This document shows, in pieces, positions 1-9,810 of a stretch of 62,371 bases of DNA. The stretch covers positions 1 to 62,371 of the forward strand of contig CANHNJ010000015.1 of the NCBI GenBank assembly GCA_947462105.1, in the 5' to 3' direction. This stretch comes from Alphaproteobacteria bacterium (GTDB lineage: Bacteria; Pseudomonadota; Alphaproteobacteria; Micropepsales; Micropepsaceae). The position numbers were made by a program, and so were the translations under genes. The notes beneath the pieces are model-generated. The model searched no databases. It was not told the origin of the DNA and worked only from the letters and a program-made list of their open reading frames with translations. The first letter of the stretch is position 1. Each line of letters begins with the position of its first letter.

Positions 1-1143
1 ATAAAAACAATCTTTAGCCTTTATGCCGAACTGGGCTCGGTCCTTAAGCTTAAAGCAGCGCTAGACCGCCAAGACCTCAGAACCAAGCTACGCACGCATA
101 TCAAAGGGGTAAGAAGGGGCGGGTTACCGTTCCGGATAGGCCATCTCTACACCATCCTGCGTAACCCGATTTACCGCGGTGAGGTCCATCACAAAGGATC
201 GACCTATGCAGGAGACCACGCCCCGATCATTGATCAGGTCCTGTGGGACAAGGTTCAAGCCTGCTTAACCTCCAACGCGGCCATCCGCCGTTCCGGACAG
301 ACCTCCAAAGACCCCAGCCTACTGGCCGGCATTTTGTTCGATGCCAGCAATACCAGACTGACCCCAACCCATACCGCCAAGGCGGGTAAGCGCTACCGCT
401 ATTACATCTCCAACAATCTGGTGACAGGAACCAAGCGCCGCAAACTCACCCCCACTGAAGGCACACGTCTATCGGCCCAGGAGATCGAGGGTCATGTGAT
501 CAAGGCTCTCACAAACTTCCTAAGCGATCCGCAAAAGCTCATGGCCGCGTTTACCTCGGCTGAGCTGGATCCCGCCACAGCCACCAACAGCATCCAACAA
601 GCAAAAGTCTTAAGCCAAGATCTCACCGGCAAAGACATCAAGGAGATCTACGAGCATGTCAGAGGCTTGGTCACTCGTGTGCAGGTCGATGTTTCATCGA
701 TAACCATCGCCGTAGATCGCAAATCACTCAGCGAAGAGCTCGGTATCCCAGACCACGCTGATCCTGAAAAGTGCATTACCATCACCCTGCCTGCAGAGCT
801 GCGTCGTCTGGGCAAAGAGAAGCGGCTCATAATCGCAGCGCACGCGCCGGCATCAAACCAGGATGTGAACCTCATCAAAGCTATCGTGCGTGCGAACAGG
901 TGGTTTGCGATGCTGAGAGATCGAGAGGTAAAATCCATCTCTGATCTTGCAAAGAAGGAGCGCGTCTCCAGAACTTACTTAAGCCGATTGGTGCCGCTCG
1001 CGTTGTTGACACCAGATATCACCGAGACCATCCTCGAGGGACGTCAGCCCGTTGATCTATCAACGGAGCGGCTGCTCTCACTGATGCCCCTGCCACTCAG
1101 CTGGGTTGAGCAGAGATCCGTGTTGGGATTTTCGGCGCGTTAA
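1..1143 (+). CDS. Large serine recombinase, C-terminal part (5' end outside window)
   Basis: Reading frame 1 is open from the first base to the TAA at 1141-1143, so the N-terminal resolvase domain with the catalytic serine lies upstream of the window. What remains is the end of the Recombinase domain (TILRNPIYRGEV near 154-190), the linker LLAGILFDASNTRLTP where other family members carry a zinc ribbon (its cysteines are absent here), the KRYRYYIS motif, and a C-terminal helix-turn-helix-like region (SISDLAKKERVSRTYLSRLV). Such proteins integrate or excise phages, ICEs or islands. Codon choice is less GC-biased than in the neighbours, which suggests transfer. It points toward the 3' end of tRNA-Gln. 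Family assignment is good; whether it is active cannot be judged without the N-terminus. Confidence 0.85.
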   Translation: MKTIFSLYAELGSVLKLKAALDRQDLRTKLRTHIKGVRRGGLPFRIGHLYTILRNPIYRGEVHHKGSTYAGDHAPIIDQVLWDKVQACLTSNAAIRRSGQTSKDPSLLAGILFDASNTRLTPTHTAKAGKRYRYYISNNLVTGTKRRKLTPTEGTRLSAQEIEGHVIKALTNFLSDPQKLMAAFTSAELDPATATNSIQQAKVLSQDLTGKDIKEIYEHVRGLVTRVQVDVSSITIAVDRKSLSEELGIPDHADPEKCITITLPAELRRLGKEKRLIIAAHAPASNQDVNLIKAIVRANRWFAMLRDREVKSISDLAKKERVSRTYLSRLVPLALLTPDITETILEGRQPVDLSTERLLSLMPLPLSWVEQRSVLGFSAR

Positions 1144-1411
1144 CCCATTACTCTCAGATCTGGCCGTGAGCCCACCAAAGTGATCGTTCACTTGAGCTAA
1201 ATTCGAGCACTTTCGATCATGATTTGCCGACCGCGCGATCTGACACTGCCACTGGAAAAAGGGCCTCCGGAGAAAAACCGGGGTGCTCGCCCCAAAGTGG
1301 TCTCTCGTCGACCAAAACAGTGGCGCAAAACGCCTTTGTCCGGAGACAAGGGTTTGAAACTAAACGACTATTTCTGGGATCTGGAGAATGCCACTTGGAG
1401 AGAAAACTGGG

Positions 1412-1485
1412 TGGCTGGGGGACTAGGATTCGAACCTAGATAGGCAGAGTCAGAGTCTGCAGTCCTACCGTTAGACGATCCCCCA
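1412..1485 (-). tRNA. tRNA-Gln (anticodon CTG)
   Basis: On the minus strand a full cloverleaf can be drawn. The acceptor stem pairs TGGGGGA with TCCCCCA, followed by discriminator G and an encoded CCA. The anticodon stem is GCAGA/TCTGC around the 7-base loop CTCTGAC, giving anticodon CUG, which reads CAG (Gln). The T-arm is TAGG-TTCGAAT-CCTA. The 3' end faces the recombinase gene, the usual geometry when a tRNA 3' end serves as attachment site. The 268 bases between them hold no convincing gene. A hairpin-like GCATCGG/CCGATGC at 1506-1528 lies just upstream of the tRNA 5' end. Confidence 0.95.
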
Positions 1486-1713
1486 ACAGAATCAAAGGCT
1501 TGAGCATCGGAAGGTCGGCACCCGATGCTTGCGGGCTCGTCCGTTTAGACCACCCATCCATACCTTTCAACACGTTTTCAGAATGATAGGGGCGCAGTCC
1601 TTCACGCTCCGTATCCAGACGCGAAACTTCCCATCCGCGTCCTGCCGGAATTCGCTATGCTGGCGGGGCGCAGGCGATCACCTGACGCCAAAAACGAAAT
1701 GGGGGGATTTTTC

Positions 1714-2685
1714 ATGAAGTGGAAGCTTTTTGCGGCCGCCTTGTGTGCGGCATTGCCGATGTTGTCCGGCTCCGTCCAGGCGCAACCGGAAGACGGCGTC
1801 ACAAGCGTCGGTTCGCAGCGCTTTTGGGCGCCTGCCGGCACGAACACCGATGCCCTGGCCAAGCCTTTGCCCGGCGCGGTGAACCAGGGACCGTTCAATT
1901 ATCGCACCTGGAAATACGGTCCCAACACCACTGCGCCCGCGGGCGCGCAGCGGATCTGGAGTCCGTTGATGATCAAGCTGCGCGCTGGCGGCAAGCTTTT
2001 CAGCACCACCATCTCAGGTGCGGCGACGCCGGAAACCTATTGCGCCGCCGCCAACCGGCCGGAAAACGACTTTATCTGGACCGAGATGCAGCATGCGCCC
2101 GGCACCTGGATGAATGTCGCCAATATGTGGGCCGCTTGTCCCAATGCCCACGCCATGCCCGGCGCGCGCATCTCCTACGAGAATGAGCGCGAAGAGCAGC
2201 AGGCGCTGGATGGCGGCGCCTTGTGGATGTCGATCCCGACCATCCGCACGCCGGAACAGGCGCAGCGGGCGGCCGATTGGGCGCTGTATCCACCGCTTGG
2301 CAAGCGCAGCAGCGGCGGCATCGGCGCGACCAAGTGGGCGAGGCTTTCCAACAACCTGTATCGCCAGACCATCAATGAAAACCTCGTTCTGATTCTGATG
2401 ATTGAGACGCTGGATGGTATCGCCAATTCGGACAGGATCGCGGCGACCAGGGGCATCACGGGCGTCTTCGCGGCCTCTGGCGATCTGGGCAATTTCTCCG
2501 GTTATGCCCAGGGCTCGCCGGATTATGAGCGCCTGATCAACGTCGTGCATGGCGCCGCCCTCAAGGCGAAAGTCCATCTCTGCGGGCCTGCGGCCTGGGC
2601 AAATCGCCCGGACTTCACCTGCTTCCAGAACCAGCCCCCGTCGCCGGGTGCAGGCCGCGGCGGACGCGGCCGTGGCGCTGACTAG
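1714..2685 (+). CDS. Exported HpcH/HpaI aldolase/citrate lyase family protein
   Basis: The start is the ATG at 1714, preceded by GGGGGGA at 1701-1707; the open frame extends upstream but the signal peptide begins here (MKWKLFAAALCAALPMLSGS, cleavage after VQA). The 323-residue product resembles the HpcH/HpaI aldolase fold: EMQHAP corresponds to the acid/His motif, IPTIRTPEQAQ and YPPLGKRS to the following strand/loop, MIETLDGIAN to the metal-binding Glu segment, and FAASGDLGNF to the GPxDLS metal-binding Asp segment. Cytosolic relatives perform metal-dependent retro-aldol cleavage of 2-keto-3-deoxy acids. The signal peptide and the Gly/Arg-rich tail (GRGGRGRGAD) are unusual for the family. 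Substrate is unknown. It stands alone, with no operon partner. Confidence 0.75.
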   Translation: MKWKLFAAALCAALPMLSGSVQAQPEDGVTSVGSQRFWAPAGTNTDALAKPLPGAVNQGPFNYRTWKYGPNTTAPAGAQRIWSPLMIKLRAGGKLFSTTISGAATPETYCAAANRPENDFIWTEMQHAPGTWMNVANMWAACPNAHAMPGARISYENEREEQQALDGGALWMSIPTIRTPEQAQRAADWALYPPLGKRSSGGIGATKWARLSNNLYRQTINENLVLILMIETLDGIANSDRIAATRGITGVFAASGDLGNFSGYAQGSPDYERLINVVHGAALKAKVHLCGPAAWANRPDFTCFQNQPPSPGAGRGGRGRGAD

Positions 2686-2795
2686 CAGGGCATGATTGGG
2701 CAAGGGCGCCGGGAGCAATCCTGGCGCCCTTGATCCGCCGGTTTGGCCCACCGTCCTTGTGCTGCTACCTTACCTTAATGGTTGGAGAGGCCGAA

Positions 2796-3767
2796 TTGGA
2801 CGCCGCCGTTCCGCAAGGCCGTGATGGCCGCATGCCCCTGGCGGTGCTCGATCTAGGCACCAACAATTGCCGGTTGCTGATCGCTGCGCTGGACGGGCAG
2901 GGCGGTTTCCGCGTGCTGGATTCCTTTTCCCGCATCGTGCGGCTGGGCGAAGGCGTCGAGGCGTCCGGGCTTCTGTCCGAAGCGGCAATCGTCCGCACCA
3001 TCGCCGCGCTGAAAATCTGCGCCGACCGCATCCACCGCGCTGATGCCGTGCAGGTGCGCTGCATCGCCACCCATGCCGCGCGCTTGGCCAGTAATGCCGA
3101 TGAGCTGGTGACCCGCGTCCGGGCCGAGACGGGCCTGGAGCTGGAAGTGATCACCGCCGAACAAGAAGCCGATCTGGTGGCGCTGGGCTGCGCGCCCCTG
3201 ATAGGGCGACGCTATCGCGGCGTGCTGGTGTTCGATATCGGCGGCGGCTCCACCGAGATCATCCGCCTGGCCAAGGATGGCGGCGTGGTCAGCAAGCGCT
3301 TCGCCGCCTCGCTACCCGTCGGCGTGGTGACGCTGTCCGAACGCGCGCCCTTGCGCGGCAAGGCCGACTATCTGCGGCTGCGCGGAGAACTGGCGGCGCG
3401 CTTTGCCGTGCTGATGGAGGAAATGCCGGGCTTCGATCCCGATGCGGAACATCTGCTAGGTACGTCCGGCACCGTCACTACCCTGGCGGCCATCGCGCTG
3501 AATCTGCCGCGCTATATCCGCAGCCGTGTGGATGCCAGCTGGCACCAGACCGCCAGCCTGGTCGCGGTGGCTGACCGGCTGGCGGAGCTGGATCAGGCGG
3601 GGCTGGCCGCCATCGGCAGCATCGGCACCGACCGCGCCGATCTGATGCTGCCGGGCTGTGCGCTTTTCTCAGCGATATGCGATGTATGGCCCAGCGTCCA
3701 GTTGCGCGTTGCCGATCGTGGGCTGCGTGAGGGTATGCTGCGGCAGTTCAGTCAGGCGCTTTTATAG
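2796..3767 (+). CDS. Ppx/GppA family phosphatase (exopolyphosphatase / guanosine pentaphosphatase-like)
   Basis: An actin-like ATPase-fold hydrolase of the Ppx/GppA family, which removes terminal phosphates from polyphosphate or pppGpp. The phosphate-1 loop is VLDLGTNNCRLLIA and the phosphate-2 loop VFDIGGGSTEII; TSGTVTTLAAI lies later. About 320 residues, the short form common in alphaproteobacteria, without the C-terminal HD domain of E. coli Ppx. The start is uncertain. TTG at 2796 has the best ribosome site (GGAGAGG at 2784-2790); ATG at 2778 and ATG at 2832 are alternatives. Its TAG is followed at once by the rlmE ATG, so the two genes are probably cotranscribed, a pairing frequent in this class. 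Confidence 0.88.
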   Translation: MDAAVPQGRDGRMPLAVLDLGTNNCRLLIAALDGQGGFRVLDSFSRIVRLGEGVEASGLLSEAAIVRTIAALKICADRIHRADAVQVRCIATHAARLASNADELVTRVRAETGLELEVITAEQEADLVALGCAPLIGRRYRGVLVFDIGGGSTEIIRLAKDGGVVSKRFAASLPVGVVTLSERAPLRGKADYLRLRGELAARFAVLMEEMPGFDPDAEHLLGTSGTVTTLAAIALNLPRYIRSRVDASWHQTASLVAVADRLAELDQAGLAAIGSIGTDRADLMLPGCALFSAICDVWPSVQLRVADRGLREGMLRQFSQALL

Positions 3768-4442
3768 ATGAAAAAACCCAATACCGGCGATGCCTCGGGC
3801 CGCGGCCGTGTCCCCATCAAGGTGGGCAAGTCGCGCAAGATGACGCCGTCTTCCCGGCAATGGCTGCAACGCCAGCTCAACGATCCCTATGTCGCCGCCG
3901 CCAAGGGCAAGGGTTATCGCAGCCGCGCCGCCTTCAAACTGGTCGAACTGGACGAGAAATACCGCTTGCTGAAAAAGGGCGCCAAGGTGCTCGACCTGGG
4001 CGCGGCGCCCGGCGGCTGGAGCCAGGTGGCGGTGGCCAAGGGAGCGACCGTGGTCGCCGCCGACGTGCTGGCGATCGAACCCATTCCCGGCGTCACTTTC
4101 TTCCAGGCCGATCTCACCGATGCCAAGACGGCGGCCCTGCTCAAGGACGCGCTGGGCGGTCCCGCCGACCTGGTGCTCACCGACATGGCCGCGCCCACCA
4201 CCGGCCATCGCGCCACCGACCATATCCGCACCATCGCGCTGGTCGAGATCGCGCTGGAGGTGGCGGAAGACACGCTTCGCCCCGGCGGCGCCTTTGTCGC
4301 CAAGGTTTTCCAGGGCGGGGCGACGGGCGAATTGCTGGCGCGAATCAAGCGGCATTTTCGCGACGTGAAACATGTGAAACCGCCCGCCAGCCGCAGCGAC
4401 TCGGTCGAGATGTATCTGGTCGCGCTTGGCTTCAAACCGTGA
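3768..4442 (+). CDS. rlmE: 23S rRNA (uridine-2'-O-)methyltransferase RlmE/FtsJ
   Basis: SAM-dependent enzyme that 2'-O-methylates U2552 of 23S rRNA during 50S assembly. The 224-residue length fits the family. The N-terminal SRQWLQRQLNDPYVAAAKGKG and RSRAAFKL motifs are typical, the SAM-binding loop is LDLGAAPGGWSQVA, and the catalytic K-D-K-E tetrad is represented by the AAFKL lysine, VLTDMAAPTTGH, FVAKVFQGG and SVEMYLVALGF. The ATG abuts the stop codon of the Ppx/GppA gene, indicating translational coupling. Nothing in it is abnormal. Confidence 0.95.
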   Translation: MKKPNTGDASGRGRVPIKVGKSRKMTPSSRQWLQRQLNDPYVAAAKGKGYRSRAAFKLVELDEKYRLLKKGAKVLDLGAAPGGWSQVAVAKGATVVAADVLAIEPIPGVTFFQADLTDAKTAALLKDALGGPADLVLTDMAAPTTGHRATDHIRTIALVEIALEVAEDTLRPGGAFVAKVFQGGATGELLARIKRHFRDVKHVKPPASRSDSVEMYLVALGFKP

Positions 4443-4461
4443 GAGGCGATATAGCAGCGCC

Positions 4462-5205
4462 ATGAACACGCCGCGCACCCTGGGCATTGTCGGTCATGGC
4501 GCTTTCGGGGCCTTCCTCGAAAGCTTGGCCCGGCGTTTCGCGCCGGGGCTGGACGTGCGCGTCTTCGCCCGCAAGGCGACGCCCGATGGCGCGCGCTTCT
4601 TTTCGTTGGAAGAAACCTGCCAGTGCGATGTCGTCATCATCGCCGTCTCCATCCGCGCCTTTGAAGAGACGCTGCTGAAAATCCTGCCGCTGCTCAAGCC
4701 CGGCGCGATCCTGGTGGACGTCAACACGGTGAAGGAACATCCGGCGCGGCTGCTGGCGCAGCATGCGGGCGCTCGGGCCTGGGTCGCCACCCATCCCATG
4801 TTCGGCCCCTTCAGCTTCGAGAAGCAGGGCGGCACGCTCAACGGCCTGCGGCTGGTCATCGCCGAGAACAATCTGCCGCCTGAAACGCTGGCGGCGGCGA
4901 TGGCCTGGCTCAAGGGCCTGGACCTCGATGTCATAACCATGTCGGCGGAAGCACATGACCGCATGCTGGCCGAAACGCTGTTCCTCACCCACTACGTGGC
5001 GCAGATGGTGGCGTCTGGCGGCTTTGTCCGCACCGACATCGACACACTCTCTTTCGGCTTTTTGATGGATGCGGTGGAAAGCGTGAAGAGTGACACCGAG
5101 CTGTTCCGCGACGTTTTCGCGTTCAATCCCTGGTGCCGCGACACCATCGCCCGGCTGGAAATGGCGGAGACCGAAGTGCATGCTCTACTGGAGCGCGGCA
5201 CATAG
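4462..5205 (+). CDS. Prephenate dehydrogenase family protein (TyrA-like)
   Basis: NAD(P)-dependent oxidoreductase related to prephenate/arogenate dehydrogenase, the tyrosine-pathway step that decarboxylates prephenate or arogenate. An N-terminal Rossmann fold (LGIVGHGAFGAFLESLARR) is followed by CDVVIIAVSIRAFEE, DVNTVKEHPA and THPMFGPFSFEK, all hallmark TyrA segments, and then a helical dimerisation half. The length of 247 residues matches monofunctional short TyrA proteins without an ACT domain. ATG 4462 is chosen because the Rossmann motif starts six residues later. It lies 19 bases after rlmE and ends in a strong terminator. Whether prephenate or arogenate is the substrate cannot be read from the sequence. 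Confidence 0.85.
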   Translation: MNTPRTLGIVGHGAFGAFLESLARRFAPGLDVRVFARKATPDGARFFSLEETCQCDVVIIAVSIRAFEETLLKILPLLKPGAILVDVNTVKEHPARLLAQHAGARAWVATHPMFGPFSFEKQGGTLNGLRLVIAENNLPPETLAAAMAWLKGLDLDVITMSAEAHDRMLAETLFLTHYVAQMVASGGFVRTDIDTLSFGFLMDAVESVKSDTELFRDVFAFNPWCRDTIARLEMAETEVHALLERGT

Positions 5206-5244
5206 GAAAAGGCCCCCGGCGAATGCCGGAGCCTTTTCCATTTT
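5205..5244. terminator. Rho-independent terminator after the tyrA-like gene
   Basis: Inverted repeat GGAAAAGGCCCCCGGC (5205-5220), loop GAAT, GCCGGAGCCTTTTCC (5225-5239), followed by ATTTT. A-tracts on the left arm and T-tracts on the right suggest it can stop transcription from both the plus-strand operon and the convergent DUF992 gene. Confidence 0.8.
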
Positions 5245-5253
5245 CGTCAGATT

Positions 5254-5730
5254 TTAGCGCGTGTGCTTCAGGCTTATCTGCGCGATCCCCGCGGCAACGC
5301 TCAGGCCGGTCGAGCCCTAAACGGAGAGCGGCTGCAGGGCGACGGACTTGTCCAGGCCGCCGACCAGCACGTTGGCACCCAGGCCGACGCCGACATTGGC
5401 CTGCGCGGTGGCGCCGGCATATTCGCCTTCAAGCGCGCCGGGGCGCACATCAGAGGTGGGCGCCAAGGCCGCCCAGACCAGCTTACCCTTGCCGGTATAG
5501 CCAACGTCCACGTCCCACTTGGAGATGGAGCCGGAATCGCGCTCGATGCGCGCCGGGGTAGGCTGATAGCTGCAATTCAGGTCCTTGGTCGAACCTAAGA
5601 TTAAACCGGCGCCGGCGGTGACGTCACAGGTCAGGGTGCCGACCTTCACGCCGGCGGGCTGGGCCTGGGCGGCGCCAAGGGTTAGGGCGACGGCGGCAAC
5701 ACCGATCATCATCTTAAGGGGAGCCTTCAC
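5254..5730 (-). pseudogene. DUF992 exported protein, interrupted by an in-frame amber codon
   Basis: The best start is GTG at 5730, preceded by GAGGAG seven bases upstream, giving the signal peptide MKAPLKMMIGVAAVALTLGA ending in AQA. The mature part has the DUF992 pattern: VGTLTCDVTAGAGLILGS, DLNCSYQPT, VGYTGKGKLVWAALAPTS and NVLVGGLDKSVALQPLSV. Codon 138 (5317-5319) is TAG, but the same frame continues as GSTGLSVAAGIAQISLKHTR to a TAA at 5254-5256, which matches the usual DUF992 C-terminus (QPLSVQG...GLNVAAGVA...). A CAG-to-TAG change of the conserved Gln would explain it. The truncated 137-residue product lacks the last strand. Function of DUF992 is unknown; members are periplasmic. An ATG at 5745 is a less likely start. 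Confidence 0.8.
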
Positions 5731-5850
5731 ATCGAATCTCCTCATCAGAAACGCCGACCCGGTGACGGCAAAACAATCGGGCCGGCGCAATTATCGGTCC
5801 TTTCGACGGAGAGAGCGCCATCTGCCGGGGCCGGTTGCTCCGCGGAGTAA

Positions 5851-7509
<1,659 letters not shown>

Positions 7510-7525
7510 CCGCCGCGAGGGCGGC

Positions 7526-8029
7526 TCATTGCGCCCAGATGCTGCGCATTTCCTGGCGCAGAAGCCGTAGCGCCGCCTGCTTAGCGGCTGGCCCTACTGA
7601 CGCAAAGGTCTGGTGGGACGCATTCAGCCGCACCTTAAATCTCATGCGCAGCAGAAGCAGCGTGTATAGGAATATGGGCGCGCCGATTGTTTCGGCCAGA
7701 CGGATCTTCTCTATGCCGCCATTTTCATTAGCTTCTTGCGGCCTCGTCGCGTGAAATAAGTCCAGCAGGGAGCTGGTGAAGTGTCTCCCCGCTTCAAGAT
7801 CCGCTTCCGGCGCGTTGGCCAGGAGCGTGCTGTCCTCTATGGCGCAGAGCATCAGGCCGGTGGCGCCGTAAATAAACTGGCGCTCCGTCTTGCAAGTCTT
7901 TGGCAGCAAGCCAATGCCGATGCAGAGCTCCTCCAATTATTCAAAGAGTGCGTCCCATTTGGCTTCATTCGAGGACTTCAGGGCGCCGAAGACGGCGAAC
8001 AGGAAATTGTAGGGTGGCCGGTCAGTCAC
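7526..8029 (-). pseudogene. Unrecognised hypothetical protein with in-frame ochre codon
   Basis: No family is recognised. On the minus strand the frame starts at GTG 8029 (VTDRPPYNFLFAVFGALKSS), meets TAA at 7937-7939 (codon 31), and continues open for 136 more codons to 7526. The second part (QFIYGATGLMLCAIEDSTLL, then GAPIFLYTLLLLRMRFKV, a possible membrane or amphipathic segment) has protein-like composition on both sides of the stop, so this looks like one gene with a nonsense mutation. Alternatively only the distal part is translated from TTG 7936, which lacks a ribosome site upstream. It is convergent with guaB and is the first gene of the accessory block. Confidence 0.5.
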
Positions 8030-8059
8030 TTATTGCAGTTGCGTGCGCGTGAAACAGGT

Positions 8060-8088
8060 TTGTCATATCAATTTAGCAAAGTTGTCAC
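8060..8088 (+). promoter_or_regulatory. PHO-box-like direct repeat upstream of the lipoprotein gene
   Basis: TTGTCAT (8060-8066) and TTGTCAC (8082-8088) are spaced 22 bases start to start, twice the 11-base period of PhoB half-sites (consensus CTGTCAT-N4-CTGTCAC). The middle position (ATTTAGC) matches poorly. This is suggestive only; no clear -10 element follows. Confidence 0.25.
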
Positions 8089-8157
8089 TTTTTCCGCCTA
8101 AGCAATGATAGGGAAAATTTCTGATTTCGTTGCAGCATTAATAGATATGGAGATCCC

Positions 8158-9705
8158 ATGAAGTTGCTTAAGACCTTGTTTCTCGTCGGCGCGAGCGCGC
8201 TGTCTTTGGCTGGTTGTGGGCCCGAGGACGTCGCCTCGCCGGGTACCAGCGGCAATGTGACCGTCAACAATACTACCACCGGCGGCACGGGCGGCACTAC
8301 GGGCGGCAGCACTGCTACCGTCACAGCCGCAACGGGTTGCCCGACTATCGACGATCCGCAAGGTCTGAAGGACGACGGCACGATCACTGGCCCGACCGGC
8401 ACTTGGCGGGTGTGCTCGCTGCCTTCTCGTATCAACAAATCCATCAATCTGCCCAAGATCGCTGGACTTCTTTATCAGCTGCCGGGCCGCGTCAATGTGG
8501 GCACGGACGGCGGATTCACCAAGACTGCGGCTGACACCAACGTCACCCTGAGCATTGAGCCGGGGGTGATTGTCTTCGGCGGAACGGGCGTCTCGTGGCT
8601 GGCGGTCAACCGCGGCAACAAGATCAACGCGGTGGGCACGGCGGCCAAGCCGATCATCTTCACCAGCCGTGACAACATCCTAGGCCTGAACACCGACACC
8701 TCACAGGGCCAATGGGGCGGCATTGTCCTGATGGGCCGCGGTAAGGTCACCGACTGCACCAGCGGCTCGACGGCTGCTGGCACCTGCGAGCGGCAAACTG
8801 AGGGTGCAGCCGACCCTGCCCTCTTCGGCGGCGTCGACGACGCCGATAACAGCGGAAAAATGTCATATGTGCAGATTCGCTACTCTGGTTATGTCTTGGG
8901 CGCGAACGTCGAATTGCAGTCGCTCACCGGCGAAGGCGTCGGCAGCGGCACCCAGATCTCCTACATCCAAACTGTCAACAGTTCTGATGATGGCTCGGAA
9001 TGGTTTGGCGGCTCGCCGACCGTGAAGTACTACATCGCGGTCGCAGCCGACGACGACAGCCTTGACGTCGACACCGGCGCCCAGGCCAACTTCCAATATG
9101 GTCTCCTGATCCAGCGCACTGGCGGCGGCGACGCCCTGTTGGAGATCGACAGCAACGGTTTCGAAACTGAAACTCCGCGCACCAATCTGAAAATTTCCAA
9201 CTTTACGATGATCCAGTCTGCGGTCAGCGCCAGCAACGAAGCCGCCGACCAAGCTTCGACGCTGTTTCGTGGCAACTCCGACGTCACCCTGTACAACTCG
9301 ATTATCGCAAGCCCGAACAACGAGTGCATTCGCATGAATGGCTCGGGCGCTACGCCCGCGACCTTGACGCCGAGGTCAGTGGTCATGACCTGTAACGCGA
9401 CGAAGTACTTGGGTACGGGCACCTACACCGCCGCCCAGGTGACGACTGCCTTTGGTGCCGGCGCCAACAGCAACCGAGACGACTTCACCTCGACCCTTGC
9501 TAGCACCTACGTCAACGGAGCCAACGAGGCTGGCGTAACTGCCACAAGCGTGGCCAGCCTCGGCAGTTCCTTTAGCGCGACGACGAATATCGGCGCGGTG
9601 AAGGACAGCGCCGACAACTGGTGGGCGATCTGGACCTGCAATAGCACCACGGCCAACTTTGGTTCGGGCAATTCTGGCGCCTGTACCTCGCTGCCGACCA
9701 ACTAA
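8158..9705 (+). CDS. Large outer-membrane lipoprotein, probable partner of the adjacent TonB-dependent receptor
   Basis: 515 residues with a lipoprotein signal (LSLAGC, lipidated Cys20), then a Gly/Thr-rich linker (NNTTTGGTGGTTGGSTAT). The body is rich in short beta-strand/Asn/Gly patterns such as IEPGVIVFGGTGVSWLAVNRG, IIFTSRDN, WGGIVLMGRG and DDDSLDVDTG, resembling secreted beta-helix-like proteins that occur beside TonB receptors in proteobacteria and Bacteroidota. Cysteines in VTDCTSGS...GTCERQ, NECIRM and WTCNS...GACTS may form disulfides. No catalytic motif is visible; a ligand-binding or surface-presentation role is inference. The ribosome site GGAG precedes ATG 8158. The receptor starts 105 bases downstream, so the pair is probably cotranscribed. 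Confidence 0.7.
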   Translation: MKLLKTLFLVGASALSLAGCGPEDVASPGTSGNVTVNNTTTGGTGGTTGGSTATVTAATGCPTIDDPQGLKDDGTITGPTGTWRVCSLPSRINKSINLPKIAGLLYQLPGRVNVGTDGGFTKTAADTNVTLSIEPGVIVFGGTGVSWLAVNRGNKINAVGTAAKPIIFTSRDNILGLNTDTSQGQWGGIVLMGRGKVTDCTSGSTAAGTCERQTEGAADPALFGGVDDADNSGKMSYVQIRYSGYVLGANVELQSLTGEGVGSGTQISYIQTVNSSDDGSEWFGGSPTVKYYIAVAADDDSLDVDTGAQANFQYGLLIQRTGGGDALLEIDSNGFETETPRTNLKISNFTMIQSAVSASNEAADQASTLFRGNSDVTLYNSIIASPNNECIRMNGSGATPATLTPRSVVMTCNATKYLGTGTYTAAQVTTAFGAGANSNRDDFTSTLASTYVNGANEAGVTATSVASLGSSFSATTNIGAVKDSADNWWAIWTCNSTTANFGSGNSGACTSLPTN

Positions 9706-9810
9706 GTCGCCGCCAATCCGAGCGGACAGGGGGGGGGCGGCTGGTGACAGTCTCCCCCCACCCCCTTAATTCCAACCCAATTAGTTTTGCCCCATTGGGG
9801 GAGATTCGAC

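Noticed and set aside
1500-1530. Hairpin beside tRNA-Gln as a terminator or second attachment site
   Set aside because: It lies upstream of the tRNA 5' end, lacks a T-run and does not repeat tRNA sequence.
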